Shown: positions 24,527-36,322, numbered from the stretch's first letter. The stretch is DNA of 64,000 nt from Strigops habroptila (GCF_004027225.2 NC_044301.2:26909685-26973684), one strand, 5' to 3'. Numbers and translations are program-made. The notes: generated from the letters alone by a model not told the origin.

Positions 24527-24614
24527 CCTGCTCCCTCTATGCCCCTGTACTGCCCTGACAACTCAGGCCAGAAGGGAGCAGCGGTAACCTAGCAGCAGTC
24601 CAGCAAAAAAAGAT

Positions 24615-24640
24615 GGGGGGGGGGGGAGGGGGGGGGGGTG
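24615..24640 (+). repeat. G-run in UBE2R2 3' UTR
   Basis: Two long G homopolymers split by a single A, on the mRNA strand. Could form a G-quadruplex. Confidence 0.75.
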
Positions 24641-25224
24641 GTGTGTCAAAAAAAACCCTGTCTCCTGTTGTATGGATGTTTGCTTCTTTTTTTTATGGAC
24701 CCTTAAAACCCTCTACAGAATGTTTGAATTCTTGCATTCCTAACCCTTTCATCACTGTATTATGATTTCTTTTTTAAAAAGAAACTCCCTTTTTCACTTC
24801 TCTATGAAATGCTTACAGCGAAACAGGTTTGCTTGTGTTTAGATTCTTGAATTAAATACAGTCTTGCATTGAGATGTTTAATGTATTTAAAGCTGGAACA
24901 AACCCATTGGTTTTCAGGAGCTCAAGTGCTGCATTTACTGGGAACTAAAATCCATACAAAGCAAACAAACTGCCATGGTTTAGCTGCTCCATTTACAATA
25001 ATAGCATATGTACATTCATTTAGCCTTGTCATGGTGGCTTTTTCTTTATAAGGTAGGGGGGTGGAGAGTATAAAGCTACTGTGTGTTGAGCTTAATGGGA
25101 TGTCACTGAAAGGTACAGTATTCCTTTTCAGCCTGCTTAAGTTACGAACTAGCTGGCCCCTGGAGCCCCAGAGGGCACAATCATCAGCTTTGTCTCTGAA
25201 AAAGGTTTGTGATATGAACCCTAA

Positions 25225-25230
25225 AATAAA
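25225..25230 (+). terminator. UBE2R2: Proximal poly(A) signal of UBE2R2
   Basis: Canonical AATAAA about 700 bp after the UBE2R2 stop, in an A/T-rich setting. Likely a proximal cleavage signal. Confidence 0.55.
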
Positions 25231-25271
25231 CACTTAACACTTCACGTCTGTACAATTGAGCCCTGGATTGC

Positions 25272-25301
25272 TATTTATTTATCTATTTATTTATTTATTT
25301 A
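25272..25301 (+). promoter_or_regulatory. AU-rich element (ATTTA repeats)
   Basis: Five to six overlapping ATTTA units about 45 bp after the proximal poly(A) signal. It would be present only in the long UBE2R2 3' UTR. The resemblance to instability elements is by motif only. Confidence 0.55.
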
Positions 25302-27295
25302 GACTAGGTTGGGATTGGAAAAGCTCAGTTTAGCCATGCTGCTGAGATCTGCTGCCAGCTGTCCCTCTCCCGAGGGAGGAAAACAGAAGTGCATCCTGCT
25401 GCCCAGTGGGCCAGCATTCATCCCAAACTTGTTTTTTGGCAGTGGGAGAGACTGATAGCCTCCTGCCCCAGTGCTTACTAGCAGCCCTTGCTTCCTGCAG
25501 CTCAAGTCCAGTGCTGGCCTGAGCCTTCTTTCTGTTGGTTATGTAGGCCACATGTTGGTAAATGCAGTCCTGCTATAGCTCTGCAGGGTTGGCAGAAGTC
25601 AAAGCTGCCTTTGGTGCCTACCTGGGGTGGCCAGGCTGTGGCTGCTGGGGCAGAGAGTATGGATGTATGCTGGGCTCTCCCCTGCCTGGCTGGCTGGGGC
25701 ATGGGTGAGTGTGTGTGCAGCACCACAGGTGAGGAGACTGCACTGCTTTCAGGCTGTAAGAGTGGCAAGGTTTGACAGGCTATTTAGCAGCATGCTTCAT
25801 CTGGTGCACCAAGCTCAGTCTCCTGCATGTTTTGGGGAGCCCTTGGCAGAGTTTAGGGCCCTCCCTTGTGGGCGGTGGGGATCCTGCATGCTTATGTCTG
25901 CAGAACCCTCTTCCTCAGTCCCTCAACACCCTCACCCTGTTGCAGTGTGCTCTCATTTGGCTGTGGTGCAGTGGCTTGAATTCATCTTTTGCATGATCTC
26001 TTGACCAGCAGCCAGCCCTGCCCTCCTGCACTGAGCCCTGGCACCTCCAGGAGCAGATCTGAGATGCTGGCCCTGCTTGGGCAAGAGCCTCCATTCCTAC
26101 AGGTACAGAGGCAGTTACCCTGATAAGAGCTGCAGGCTTGGGTATTTGTTTATGCTTCCCCTTTGTATATCTCAGGGTTTTCATTGGTATGTCACCAGCT
26201 GTGGACCCTCAAGGGGTGCTTTGTGGGAGTAAACTTTGCACTTGCTCGCTCTTGTCCTGCTCCTTACCTAGGATACAGCTGATCACAGAACAAAGTGTGC
26301 TGCATGGAGGGAGAGGCAGGGAGAAAGGCTGGTGGGGTTCAGAAGTGAGCAAGGCAGATGTGTTTTCAGAATTTTGCTTGACTGGGATTTGCTGCTGCAG
26401 GGACAGCCCCTGCTCCTATGCTCCAGGGTGTGTTGGTGGTGCATCCCTCTACCTCCTGCAGAGTAAAGGCTACCTGAGCTGTAGATGCACCGTAGTGCTC
26501 CCTGTGATGGTCCACCCTCCTGTTTGCATGTTACCTAGGGAGGCAGCTGGACCCCCTCCTGAAGTGTCCCCCATGGGCTGATTCAGTTTGTCCTTCCAGC
26601 AAGCACTGACTCAGCCCCTGGTGCATTCTGGAGCTGGCATTGGGGCAATGTCAGTGTTTGCAAATGGGCCCCGGCACACCTGACTGCAGGACTGGTCTCA
26701 GGGCCACATTGGGGCAGAGAGGCCAACCTCCAGATTTGGGGAGTGAAGGAGCAGAGTATGGCAATGCTGGCTGTGCTGATGACTTGGTTTGAAATGATAC
26801 TGCATCTTCCAGGCTTGCCCTTGTGTTTTTCACTATCCTCACTGAATACTCACCAGTAACTTGTATTTTCAAGCTTGGTGTTGTAAGATGCATTATCATG
26901 ACTCTTCTGTTACCCTTTTTTTTTAAGACAACCTATTTTGTGAGCTCCTCCATTAACCAGAGTAATTTGTCTTCCCCACTGTCCTGTGCAGTGTCATTGC
27001 TTGTTGACCTGCTGGTTTTTTGTTGTTTACTGAAATACAAGGGGTTTAAGGCTATTTAAGAACTTGTGGAAAAATGTTTACCTGATCTGTATTCCCCTTC
27101 AAATGCAGTTTCCACCTATTCCGAAGCCAGCAGCATACGCTAGATTTCTTAGTAGTTTTTCTTAGCTGAAAGCCCAGATGGGTTGTTTTGGGGTTTTTTT
27201 AGTATACCTTACCAGAAAGGATTAACTGATGCAGTTTTTTGTGTTGTCTTCCCCTTCAGTAGTTATCTTTTGTCTTTTTTGCACATCTGTCTACT

Positions 27296-27301
27296 AATAA
27301 A
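27296..27301 (+). terminator. UBE2R2: Distal poly(A) signal of UBE2R2
   Basis: Canonical AATAAA followed by an A/T-rich stretch and then TG-rich sequence (gttcctggactgttac), the usual arrangement for a cleavage site. It is about 2.77 kb after the stop, which suits a long 3' UTR. Confidence 0.6.
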
Positions 27302-27320
27302 AATGTGAAATTAAGATGTT

Positions 27321-29464
27321 CCTGGACTGTTACTTCACTGTTAATTGAGCTGGTTTATTTGCATGGGTTATTTAAAGCTTTGAATAACAGCTCTTCACAA
27401 GTTCATTGCTGCTCCAGTAGCAATACCTATACATAAATATCTATAAGGTTATTGGAAAATAAAGCTTCCGGTTAACAGCTACATGCCTGAACAGGCAAAA
27501 GGCCATGGGCTTTGTTGTTATATCTAGTCTTCCTAAGTCAGCAAAGGGGAGAGCAAGGAGAAGATGGTTCATGGTGTCATGACTGCAGCAGTGATGCAGG
27601 ACTTGGGGTAAAGCTGCTGCTGCTGCCATGGGGCTGGGGTGCTGCTGGTGGCTGGTTCCCTGGCAGGGCAGAAGCACAGCAGAGGAAGCACATGCAAGTG
27701 GAGAAGTTTGCTTTTGCAGTGCCTTGCTGCTGCGGTCAAGCTAAAACTAGCAGGACACGTGTACAGGAGTTGCACTTGCTGCACTTGAAATTGATTGCAG
27801 GGCAGCAACTGCTGAGTCAAATGTGGTTGTGGCCTGAGTGCTTTAGCTTCACAGTTGCGCTTGAAGAATGGTGACGGCATTTCAGAGATGCATTCCTAGA
27901 TGAGTATCTATATTGAGGAATGGGATGGAGAGAGATGGTGCTGCCTGGGCCGCCTGATTGGATCAGGCTTGCTTATATCTATCATCTCCTGCTTGGCTCC
28001 TACAGCACCAGGCTGCCCAGAGCTGCCAGTAGCTTCTTAATCCAGGTGTGGTACCAAAGCCAGGACAAGCTCTCAAGCCTGCCCTGCACTGGGTAAACCT
28101 GGCTGCCACATGTGCAAGTTGGTTATGTTTGGGTTGTTTTGGGGTTTTTTTTCCCCCCTTTCCTTGATGGCTGAGTGCAGCTGAGCAACCTTGGCTCTGC
28201 CATCACTGGTGGAACAGGGGATTAATGAGGAAATGGCTGCAGAAGAGCCCTGCTGGAACCAACAGTGTAGGGAAAAGGGAAAATATCCTGTTTCATCTTG
28301 CCTGGAGAGGAGGAGAGACTGCCTGTGGCTGACTGCAGTCAGGGCCCCAGAGCAAGGGGGGAAGGTGCTGGAGTTGCCTTTGCTGTCTTGCGCTGGGGGA
28401 AAAAAGGAGGATGCTGGAGGGCAATACAGCCCATCACCTCCATGTGTGGAAATGTTGCCCTTTTGTACCCACAGCATCTGCTGAGGCTGGAAATTGTGCA
28501 GCTGGGGCCAGCAATGAAGCACTGGCTGACGTCTTTATGAGGACGTCATCTCCCTTGCAGCTACTTAAGGGGCTGCTGTGCACTAGCACCAACTTTCATC
28601 TGTTACCTTTTGCCAATTCCAACAGCTTCTGGACCCTAACAGACAAGCAAGGACTGACCTACACCTGTGGGGCAGCAGCGGAGTTCTATAAACAAAAAAA
28701 TTAAGTGTCTGAAGATGGCTTTTTGGGGTGGGGTGTTTTTCAAATGGCAGCTCTGACCACAGGTAAATTAGGGGCTGTTGCTTAGTCTCAGCTGTTGGTG
28801 CAACCCTTCTACAAGCTCTCAGTCTTGAGCCTGCAGAAGCATTTTGGCCTCCTTGACATTCATTCCCTAAAGCTGGTGGCAGTGGGACAGCAGCTGGTGG
28901 TTTGGCCATTATCAAAACTTGAGCTAGAGCAGAGGAAGGCCAGCGCAGTTCATGTTGTGCTGCTCAGAGGGGAGGGGGAATGCTAAGTGACACACTGACT
29001 TCTTCCAAGACAAGTGCATCCCACAGAATTAGGAAGTGCAAAGAAGACCCTCACCTGCTGCATGGATACAACATGGCTTCACATTTACCTACCCCCCTCT
29101 GCTGTGAGAGGCAAGGATGTTCAGGAGGATGGGCCTAGGGCAGCAGCCATCCCTCAGGAGCCTTCACCACTGACCTTACTCCTGGTAGAGACCATGGACA
29201 AAGCAAGAGAGAGTAGTGCTGCAGCTGTGCTGCCTCCTTGCCTATCCCAGCTGCTCCACAGGGACTCAGAGCACAATGCCAGAGATATGATGCTTATGAC
29301 CAGGATCCAATCCCTGCTGCAGGTGCCTCTGAGCTCTCAGCACTGAGGTGCACTCACCTTTGCCAGTATTCGGCATCCCCTGCAGACCCAGCTGCTGCTC
29401 TTATTCTCCAGGCAGGTGGAAATGGACAGGCTGGGCTCCTGAAGCCTTTGAAAATGCAGACAAA
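27321..29464. other. Intergenic gap between convergent UBE2R2 and UBAP2
   Basis: About 2.1 kb. Overlapping ORFs on both strands (27512-27874, 28073-28522, 29014-29346) have biased composition and no known motif. Contains a second AATAAA on + near 27458. No repeat family recognised. Confidence 0.5.
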
Positions 29465-29485
29465 CACCAGTGATATGCTTCAATC

Positions 29486-29491
29486 TTTATT
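29486..29491 (-). terminator. UBAP2: Poly(A) signal of UBAP2
   Basis: TTTATT on +, so AATAAA on the mRNA strand, about 1.08 kb after the UBAP2 stop. A second AATAAA lies at 29676-29681 and could give a slightly shorter form. Confidence 0.6.
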
Positions 29492-30356
29492 AGGTGGAGG
29501 AAGGGCTAAAACAAAATGAAACTCCAAAACCATTCACTGCAAGACCAGGAGTTGCCTCCAGGGTCTTGTTTTAAAAAAAAGTGGGGATGGACAGGTGAAG
29601 TGTCCATCCAGTAGCTCTGGCCTTCCTGGGCAATATGACTCAGGGCAAAGAAAGGCATAAGACACAGCTTATGCTTTTATTTAAGAAACTGCTACATAGT
29701 TTTTGCCTCTAATGATGCAAAGGAGGTTCCAGGATCCACTGAGCCATCTGAAATCTCTTGCTAGAGAAGCCAACCAACCAACAAACCAACCCCAACCAAC
29801 CAAACAGGAAAAGTCTTTCCTTTTTTTTTCTTTATTTTTCAATTTTTCAACAAGGTGAGGCTACAGCTCAGGGTTACAGTGAGCAAACTGCCCACAAGAC
29901 TTCATCTTCCACAGCAGGAGGGAGGAGACAAAAGAAAGGGGAAGGCCCACAAAACTTTTTTTAACTTTTTTTAAACTTTTTTTTTTTCCCTTCCCTTTTT
30001 TTCCCCTCTCTCTTTAAAGTAACAGCTAGACTGGGGGCTGGGGGCAGAAACCAAACTAACAGGACACATCTCGATTTTTTTTTTTTTTTTGGGGGGGGGC
30101 AGTAGGCCTCCTTATTTGCCTGAATTTAGAACTGCATTAAATAAATAGGCTCCAGCTCAAAAAAAAAAAAACACCACCCCCAAAAAATAACAGTTTGTCT
30201 TTGACAGTTATAAAGCTTAAAAGCAAAAACAAGGAAGGATGCTCTGGTACAGAAGGAAAATTAATAATTAGTTTTCCTACAAAGAAAAGAAAACAGGCTC
30301 TATTACATTTACAAATACATACATAAATATATTACATACAACAGCAACTCAGAGGA

Positions 30357-30389
30357 AGGATGGATGGATGGATGGATGGATGGATCGCC

Positions 30390-30421
<32 letters not shown>
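30357..30421. repeat. Compound microsatellite (GGAT)n-(GGCT)n
   Basis: About seven GGAT units directly followed, after a five-base link, by about eight CTGG units, inside the UBAP2 3' UTR. On the mRNA strand this is (AGCC)n followed by (ATCC)n. Length is likely polymorphic. Confidence 0.9.
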
Positions 30422-30422
<1 letters not shown>

Positions 30423-30573
30423 CAGTTCTCCCCACACAGGCATTTGGCTGAGCAGTTACTACTTCTCCTAATAATTCCAGGAATGGGCTTCAGCTTTTTT
30501 TCATTTTCTCTCTCTTTTTTTCTTTTTTCCCCCTCCTCTCCTTCCATTCTCTCCCTCCTCCACAGTTTTGGAT

Positions 30574-30669
30574 TTAGTTTGTCCAGTATGGAGAAGTGCC
30601 ATAGGTAGTTTTGGTAGCCTGAGACTTTTGCTGCATGGTGCTGGGTTGGTTACGTTGGCCAGATCCACC
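30574..30669 (-). CDS. UBAP2: UBAP2 last coding exon
   Basis: On the minus strand the acceptor tttctag precedes GGTGGATCTGGC. The 32 codons read [10 protein letters not shown], then [17 protein letters not shown] and TAA (stop at 30574-30576). The SPYWTN ending is the conserved C-terminus of the UBAP2/UBAP2L family. Phase 0 matches the preceding exon, which ends on CAG. Confidence 0.96.
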   Translation of the reverse strand, partial: GGSGQRNQPSTMQQKSQATKTTYGTSPYWTN

Positions 30670-31261
30670 CTAGAAATTGGAAAGGAAGGAGACATGGACA
30701 TCAGCTGCTATAGCACCAGGGCTCCCAGGAAGAGCTACCACCCCCAGGGACAGACCTGACACAGCGATGCCCCCTCAAAACACATCAATTTCTGCTCTGC
30801 AATATCTCTGCATCTTGCAATGTAGGACAAACAGCCACAGAGACACCAAGCAGGAATGCAGGGACACACCATCCCACTGCCCCCCCACCCAAGACAGGTT
30901 CAAGCACAAGGAGGGAGAGAAGCAGGACTGAGGAGCTCTCTCAAGGTGAATGGAGGCAGTGTACCAGCCAAGGATGTAACATGCATATTCTGAGAGAGAA
31001 GTAATTTCCTATTTCTGGACTCTAAGGCAGAACACTGTTTTTTCAGGGAACATTTATAGTGAGGAAAGGAAATGCATGGGCTGGTGAAACCAAATCAGAG
31101 CTGACGTAACCTGTAAGGGGATGCTTGATTTTTTACCCCCGGAATTACAGTACAAGTGCTCACGTCCTGCCTTTCTGCTGCAGCCAGGGGACAGCAGCAC
31201 CTGCCTCTGCTTCAGACCTCAAAGCCCATATCTCCACACTGCACATGAGGATGGCCTCTTC
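30670..31261. other. UBAP2 last intron, unique part
   Basis: No feature recognised apart from the acceptor of the last exon. Confidence 0.5.
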
Positions 31262-31484
31262 ACAGAATCACAGGCTGGCGGAGGCTGGTAGGGACCTCTA
31301 GAGGTCATCTAGTCCAATCCCTCTGCTCAAGCCTAGAGCCAGTTGCCCAGGACCATGTCCTGACAGCTCCAAGGATGGAGAATCCACAACCTCCTAGGCA
31401 AGCTGTACCAGTGCTTGGTCACCATCACAGTCAAAAAGTGTTTCCTGATGTTCAGAGGGAAATTTCTGTGTTCCAGTCTGCTAT
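31262..31484 (-). mobile_element. CR1 LINE fragment
   Basis: Antisense CR1 (cacagaatcacaggctgg..., gacctctagaggtcatctagtcc) from an older subfamily, running up to the left edge of ERV copy 3. Confidence 0.85.
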
Positions 31485-31860
31485 CATGTTGTTGTACTTT
31501 GTATTGCTAGGTTACGATATGACAGAATCACTGATCATGAGACTAATTTGGTATGTGTACTCGGTATTGTCATCACCTTTGTCACTCAGGAGCTATTTGG
31601 TGGGAACTAGTGATAATTATGCCTTTGGCTTTTCTCCTCAGAGAGCCAACATGTAACAGGAACATCTTCCTACAGCCAGCCTGCCCGCTTTCCTTCCTTC
31701 CGATATCTTCCTCCTCCTCCAGGATAATTACAGTAGTATCTCAAGTAGTAGAATTTTAAAGATGTTGAATATCCTTTGAATACCCTTGAAACCAGCCTGG
31801 TTCTTTTGCTAGGAACTAGCATGTTGTTGTATATGGTTCAGATCTTGCTTAGGGTTAAAC
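31485..31860 (+). pseudogene. ERV hydrophobic 5' ORF (copy 3)
   Basis: Same protein as in copies 2 and 4. Reads MLLYFVLLGYDMTESL, LIWYVYSVLSSP, and after a frame change TLETSLVLLLGTSMLLYMV. Split between at least two frames and lacking its first part. Confidence 0.7.
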
Positions 31861-32640
31861 AGCTACATGTGGCGAATACAACCCCTGTGAGAAGCACTGC
31901 GGCTCGAAGGAGAGGGGCTCGGACTCCAGTGACAGGCACTGTTGCTACTCAAACTCAGGCAACAAGGATTGCAGCTACTTCAACCCCAGCGACACACACT
32001 ATAACTACTCAAATCCCAGAAGCAAGCACTAGAGCTACTCAAACCCCAGCAACAAGCATTGGAGCCACTTCAAACTCTGCAACAAGCACTGTAGCTACTC
32101 AAACTCTTATGACCAGTACCACAGCTACTCAAACTCCAGCAACAGGCACCGCAGTAATTTTTATCCCCATAAAAAGCACTGCAGCCACTCAAACCCCAGC
32201 AGCAAGTATGGTGGCTATTGAAACTTTGGGGACAAGCACTGCAGCTCTTTCAATTCCTGTGACCAGTACTGCAACTACTCAAACCTCAACAAGAATGACC
32301 ACTCAGCCCCCGGTGATGAGTGATATAATTGAACCAGAGAACCAACCCGTGTCGGTATCAGTTGTCCCTATATGCAAGAGGAAATGGAAATAAAAAACAA
32401 CTAGTTCAGTGAAGGAGGAAGAACCAGGACCATCATCAGAACAGGAAGAGCAGGCAGAACCAGAGGTAACATCTTAATCCTTATCCTTGACTGATCTGTG
32501 GAATATGCAAAAAGATATCAGCCGTCATCCAGATGAGCACATCATATGCAGAATCATGGAGAAGAAGTGGGATGGAAAACCTACCTCAATCCTAGACGCA
32601 CAGGTACGTGAATTGCAAGGAAAAACAAGTGTGGATCAGA
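31861..32640 (+). pseudogene. ERV Thr-rich repeat and gag remnant (copy 3)
   Basis: Thr-Gln-Thr-Pro repeats to about 32330, open in one frame (31776-32393), ending at KRKWK and a stop. The following gag part is cut to a short piece (TDLWNMQKDISRHP) by a deletion near 32547. Confidence 0.75.
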
Positions 32641-33000
32641 TGGCCTGGCATGTAAAAGCCACAGGAATATAAGGCTCTAGTAGACACCAGTGCACAGTGT
32701 ACCCTAATGCCATCAAGCTATCAAGGGGTAGAACCCATTTGTATTTCTGGATTGACAGGAGGATCCCAAGAGTTGACTGTACTGGAGGCTGAAATCAGCC
32801 TGAATGGGAAGGAGTGGCAAAAAGCACCCCATTGTGACTGATCCAGAGGCTCCATGCATCCTTGGCATAGACTATCTCAGGAGAGGGTACTTCAAAGACC
32901 CAAAAGGGTATAGATGGGCTTTTGGTATAGCTGCCTTGGAAACAGAGGAAATTAAGCAGCTGTCCACCTTGCCTGGTCTCTCAGAGGATCCTTCTATTGT
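32640..33000 (+). pseudogene. ERV protease remnant (copy 3)
   Basis: Homologous to the copy 2 protease, but the active-site triplet reads Asp-Thr-Ser (32683-32691) instead of Asp-Thr-Gly, and there is a stop before it and a frame change after it. Clearly inactive. Confidence 0.8.
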
Positions 33001-33910
33001 GAAGTTGTTGAAGGTCAAAGAACAAGTGCCAATTGCGACCACAACAGTGCACCAGTGGCAATATCGCACCAACCGAGACTCCCTGATTCCCATCCATAAG
33101 CTGATCTGTAGACTGGAGAGCCAAGGAGTGATCAGCAGGACCCACTCACCCTTTCATAGCCCCACATGGCCAGTGTGAAAGTCTAATGAAGAGTGGAGAC
33201 TAACAGTAGCCTATCACGGCCTGAATGAAGTCACACCACCATTGAGTGCTGCTGTACCTTTCTCAAGTCCTTTGGCAGCAGAGTGCAGGCCACAGTTTGC
33301 TTTTACTTGGAGGGGTGTCCAGCACACTTGGAACCGACTGCCTCAGGAATGGGTGGAAACACAGCCCTACCATCTGCCATGGATTGATCCAGACTGCACT
33401 GGAACAGAGGCAAGCTCCAGAACACCTGCAATACATTGATGACATTATTGTGTGGGGCGATACAGCGGAAGAACTTTTTGAGAAAAGGAGGAAAATCCAA
33501 ATCCTTCTGAAGGCTGGTTTTGCCATAAAATGGAGTAAGGTCAAGGGACCTGCACAGGAGATTCAATTTTGGGGAATAAAATGGCAAGATGGACGTCGCC
33601 AGATCCCCACAGATGTGATCAACAAGATAACAGCAATGTCTCCACCAACTAACAAGAAAGAAACACAAGCTTGCTTAGGTGTTGTGGGGTTCTGGAGAAT
33701 GCACATCCCAAATTACAGTCTGATTGTAAGCCCTCTCTATCACGTGACCCGGAAGAAGAATGATTTCAAATGGGGCCCTGAGCAACAACAAGCCTTTGAA
33801 CAAATTAAACGAGAAATAGTTCATGCAGTAGCCCTTGGACCAGTTTGGACTCGGCAAGATGTGAAAAATGTGCTTTACACCGCAACCGCGGAGAATGGTC
33901 CTACCTGAAG
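33000..33910 (+). pseudogene. ERV reverse transcriptase remnant (copy 3)
   Basis: Starts with the N-terminal RT part (DSLIPIHKLICRLE, SQGVISRTHSPFHSP). A deletion near 33258 removes about 78 bp still present in copy 1. The YIDD motif is at 33432-33443. A stop near 33906 ends the main ORF (33246-33908). Confidence 0.85.
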
Positions 33911-34530
33911 CCTCTGGCAGAAAGCTCCAGGGGAGACACAAGGTCAACCCCTCGGCTTTTGGAGTCAGGGATACAGAGGATCCAGGGCCGGCTAAACTTC
34001 AACTGAAAAAAGAGATACTGGCAGCTTATGAAGGGGGTCGAGCTCCTTCAGAGGACCCACTGTACAATAAACTGTCAGAAAGTGTTAAGCGTTTACTTGT
34101 TTACTGATGGGTCCTGCCATATTGTGGGAAAGCATCAGAGATGGAAGGCAGCTACATGGAGTCCCCTACAAGTTGCAGAAACTGCTGAAGGAGAGGGTGA
34201 ATAGAGTCAGTTTGCAGAGGTGAAAGCCATCCAGCTGGCCTTGGACATTGCTGAACGAGAAAAATGGCCAGTACTTTATCTCTATACTGACTCATGGATG
34301 GTGGCAAATGCCCTGTGGGGGTGGTTGCAGCAATGGAAGCAGAGCAACTGGCAACGCAGAAGTAAACCCATCTGAGCTGCTGCACTGTGGCAAATAATCG
34401 CTGCCTGGGTGCAGAACCTGGTGGTGAAGGTACGCCACGTAGATGCTCATGTACCCAAGAGGCGGGCCACTGAGGAACACCAGAACAACCAGCAAGTGGA
34501 TAAGGCTGCTAAGATTGAAGTGGCTCAGAT
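33911..34530 (+). pseudogene. ERV RNase H remnant (copy 3)
   Basis: Carries YTDSW, VDAHVP and related motifs. The sequence between the RT connection and the first RNase H Asp is deleted (about 34050) and several stops are present. Confidence 0.75.
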
Positions 34531-35424
34531 GGACTTAGAATGGCAACATAAGGGTGAATTATTTTTAGCCCGGTGGGCCCATAACACCTCAGGCCATCAA
34601 GGCAGAGATGCAACATATAGATGGGCTTGTGATAGAGGGGTGGACTTAACGATGGACACTATTGCCCAGGTTATTCATGAACGTGAAACGTGCTGCAATT
34701 AAGCAAGCCAAACAGTTAAAGCCTCTCTGGTATGGAGGACCATGGCTGAAGTACAAGTATGGGGAGGCCTGGCAGATTGACTATATCACACTCCCACCAA
34801 CCTGCCAAGGCAAGCGCCATGTGCTTACCATGGTGGAAGCAACCACCGGATGGCTGGAAACCTACACTGTGTCACACGCCACTGCCCGGAACACTATCCT
34901 GGGCCTTGAGAAACAAGTCTTGTGGTGACACAGCACCCCAGAAAGAATTGAGTCAGACAATGGGACTCATTTCCGGAACAACCTCATAGACACTTGGGCC
35001 AAAGAGCATGGCATTGAGTGGGTATATCACATCCCCTACCATGCACCAGCCTCTGGGAAAATCGAATGGTACAATGGGCTGTTAAAAACTACACTGAGCA
35101 ATGGGTGGTGGGACTTTCAAAGACTGGGATACACATTTACCAAAAGCCACCTGGTTGGTCAACAGTAGGGGATCTGCCAACAGGGCTGGCCCAGCCCGAT
35201 CAGAACTTTTACGTACTGTAGAGGGGGATAAAGTTCCTGTGGTGCACATAAAGAATTTGCTGGTGAAGAGAGTCTGGGTTATTCCTGCTTCAGGTAAAGA
35301 CAAACCCACTTGTGGGATTGCTTTTGCTCAAGGACCTGGCTGCACTTGGTGGGTAATGCGGAAAGATGGGAGAGTACGGTGTGTACCTCAAGGGGATTTA
35401 ATTTTTGGTGAAAACAGCCAGTGA
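34531..35424 (+). pseudogene. ERV integrase remnant (copy 3)
   Basis: A His/Cys zinc-binding-like part near the start (SGHQGRDATY..., ERETCC), then catalytic-core landmarks: DYITLP, ESDNGTHF and SGKIEWYNGLLK, giving D, D and E. Frame changes near 34690, 34930 and 35100. Ends at a stop at 35422. Confidence 0.85.
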
Positions 35425-35829
35425 ATTTAATTGTATGCTGTTGCCTGTTATTAACACTTCTATGGTGGCTAGATGCCCATCACTGTACTGGGCACCTCAT
35501 GGCGCCCATCACCACCGCTCTGGACTTGGGGGCCTAACCCCGACTCCTTTTCGATCATCACATTAACACAGAATGAACTTTGATGAATCTGGATGAGTGC
35601 AGTGGTGATGAAATAAGAACTGGCTTCAGCATGCAACAATCCAACACCACACACCATCTCTCCTGCCCTGAAGGACTGTTACTACAGATGGTGCCCAATG
35701 TCATGGACTGAATGAACTCAACAACAGGTGTATGTGTTTATGTATCTCAAGAGACAGAAAAGTTGATGGTATATCAGAAAATGTGGCATCTGAGCATGAC
35801 ATAAATGTTATGGAATAAGGGGTGGATAC
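35425..35829 (+). other. ERV 3' non-coding region and polypurine tract (copy 3)
   Basis: About 400 bp between integrase and LTR without an env-like ORF. Ends in a purine-rich run (about 35812-35829) directly before the LTR, the expected plus-strand primer position. Confidence 0.65.
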
Positions 35830-36322
35830 TGTCCTGGGTTCAGCTTTAATAGCTGTTTTTCGTCCTAGTAGCTAGTGCAGTGCTGTGTTTTGGCTTTAGT
35901 CTGAGAACAATGATGATAACACACCAATGTTTTAGTTGTTGCTCAGTAGTGCTTACCCTGATCAAGGACTTTTCAGTCTCTCATGCTCTGCCAGTGAGGA
36001 GGGGCACAGGAAGCCGGGAGGGAGCAGAGACAGGACACCTGACCCAAACTAGCCAAAGTGGTATTCCATACCACAGCACATCATGCCCAGTATATAAACT
36101 GGGAAGAGTCACCTGGAAGGGATCAATCGCTGCTTAGGTCGGGCTGGGTATCAGTTGGCAGGTGGTGAGCAACTGTATTGTGCATCACTTGGGTTTCCTG
36201 AATTTTTATTTCTCCGTCTTCATTGTTCCCTATTGTCAGGGTTATTCTCCTCCCTCATCCCACCACAGGGGGGTGGGGGGAAGTGGCTGCATGTAGTTGC
36301 TGGCTGGGCTTAAACCACAATA
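35830..36322 (+). repeat. ERV family A 3' LTR (copy 3)
   Basis: tgtcctgggttcag to aaccacaata. TATA box tatataaa at 36091-36098. About 110 bp shorter than the copy 2 LTR: the segment holding the poly(A)-signal-like site and part of U5 is deleted around 36236. Confidence 0.9.

Larger units (their letters stand above)
1..27320 (+). other. UBE2R2: UBE2R2 gene, 3' part (exons 3-5 with introns)
   Basis: Three coding exons in order with compatible phases (5897-5994, 21391-21525, 24313-24526) encode the C-terminal half of the ubiquitin-conjugating enzyme E2 R2 (CDC34B). This cytosolic and nuclear E2 partners with SCF-type cullin-RING ligases. The N-terminal exons, including the catalytic-cysteine approach, lie upstream of the window. 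The first base of the window is already inside an intron, in an ERV. The introns are inflated by ERV and CR1 insertions. The right limit is taken from the distal poly(A) signal at 27296. Exon identity is firm; the transcript end is inferred. Confidence 0.9.
24527..27320 (+). other. UBE2R2: UBE2R2 3' UTR
   Basis: Non-coding sequence downstream of the stop with two AATAAA signals, at 25225-25230 and 27296-27301, suggesting a short (about 0.7 kb) and a long (about 2.8 kb) 3' UTR. It contains a G-run block at 24615-24640 and a run of ATTTA motifs at 25272-25301. The ORFs here (for example 25627-26004) have no recognisable product. The long form is inferred from the signal position and the absence of another gene. 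Confidence 0.65.
29465..30573 (-). other. UBAP2: UBAP2 3' UTR
   Basis: Runs from after the TAA to the AATAAA at 29486. It is low-complexity: long A-rich and G/A-rich runs on the mRNA strand (poly-T and poly-C on +), and a compound tetranucleotide repeat at 30357-30421. No coding potential was seen beyond repeat-driven ORFs. Confidence 0.7.
31485..36322 (+). mobile_element. ERV family A, copy 3 (lacks 5' LTR)
   Basis: Starts abruptly inside the hydrophobic ORF at 31485 after a CR1 and runs through the Thr-rich repeat, shortened gag, protease, RT, RNase H and integrase to a 3' LTR at 35830. Visible deletions: about 32547 (most of gag), about 32630 (gag to protease), about 33258 (78 bp of RT) and about 34050 (pol connection). 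No env is seen between integrase and LTR. Confidence 0.93.

Noticed and set aside
25627..26581. ORFs of 125-147 codons in the UBE2R2 3' UTR
   Set aside because: No motif, no splice sites and inside the inferred 3' UTR.
28073..28522. ORFs of about 150 codons between UBE2R2 and UBAP2
   Set aside because: Overlapping frames on both strands, biased composition and no motif or splice context.
35425..35829. Search for an env gene in ERV copy 3
   Set aside because: About 400 bp only, no open frame of useful length and no signal or membrane span.
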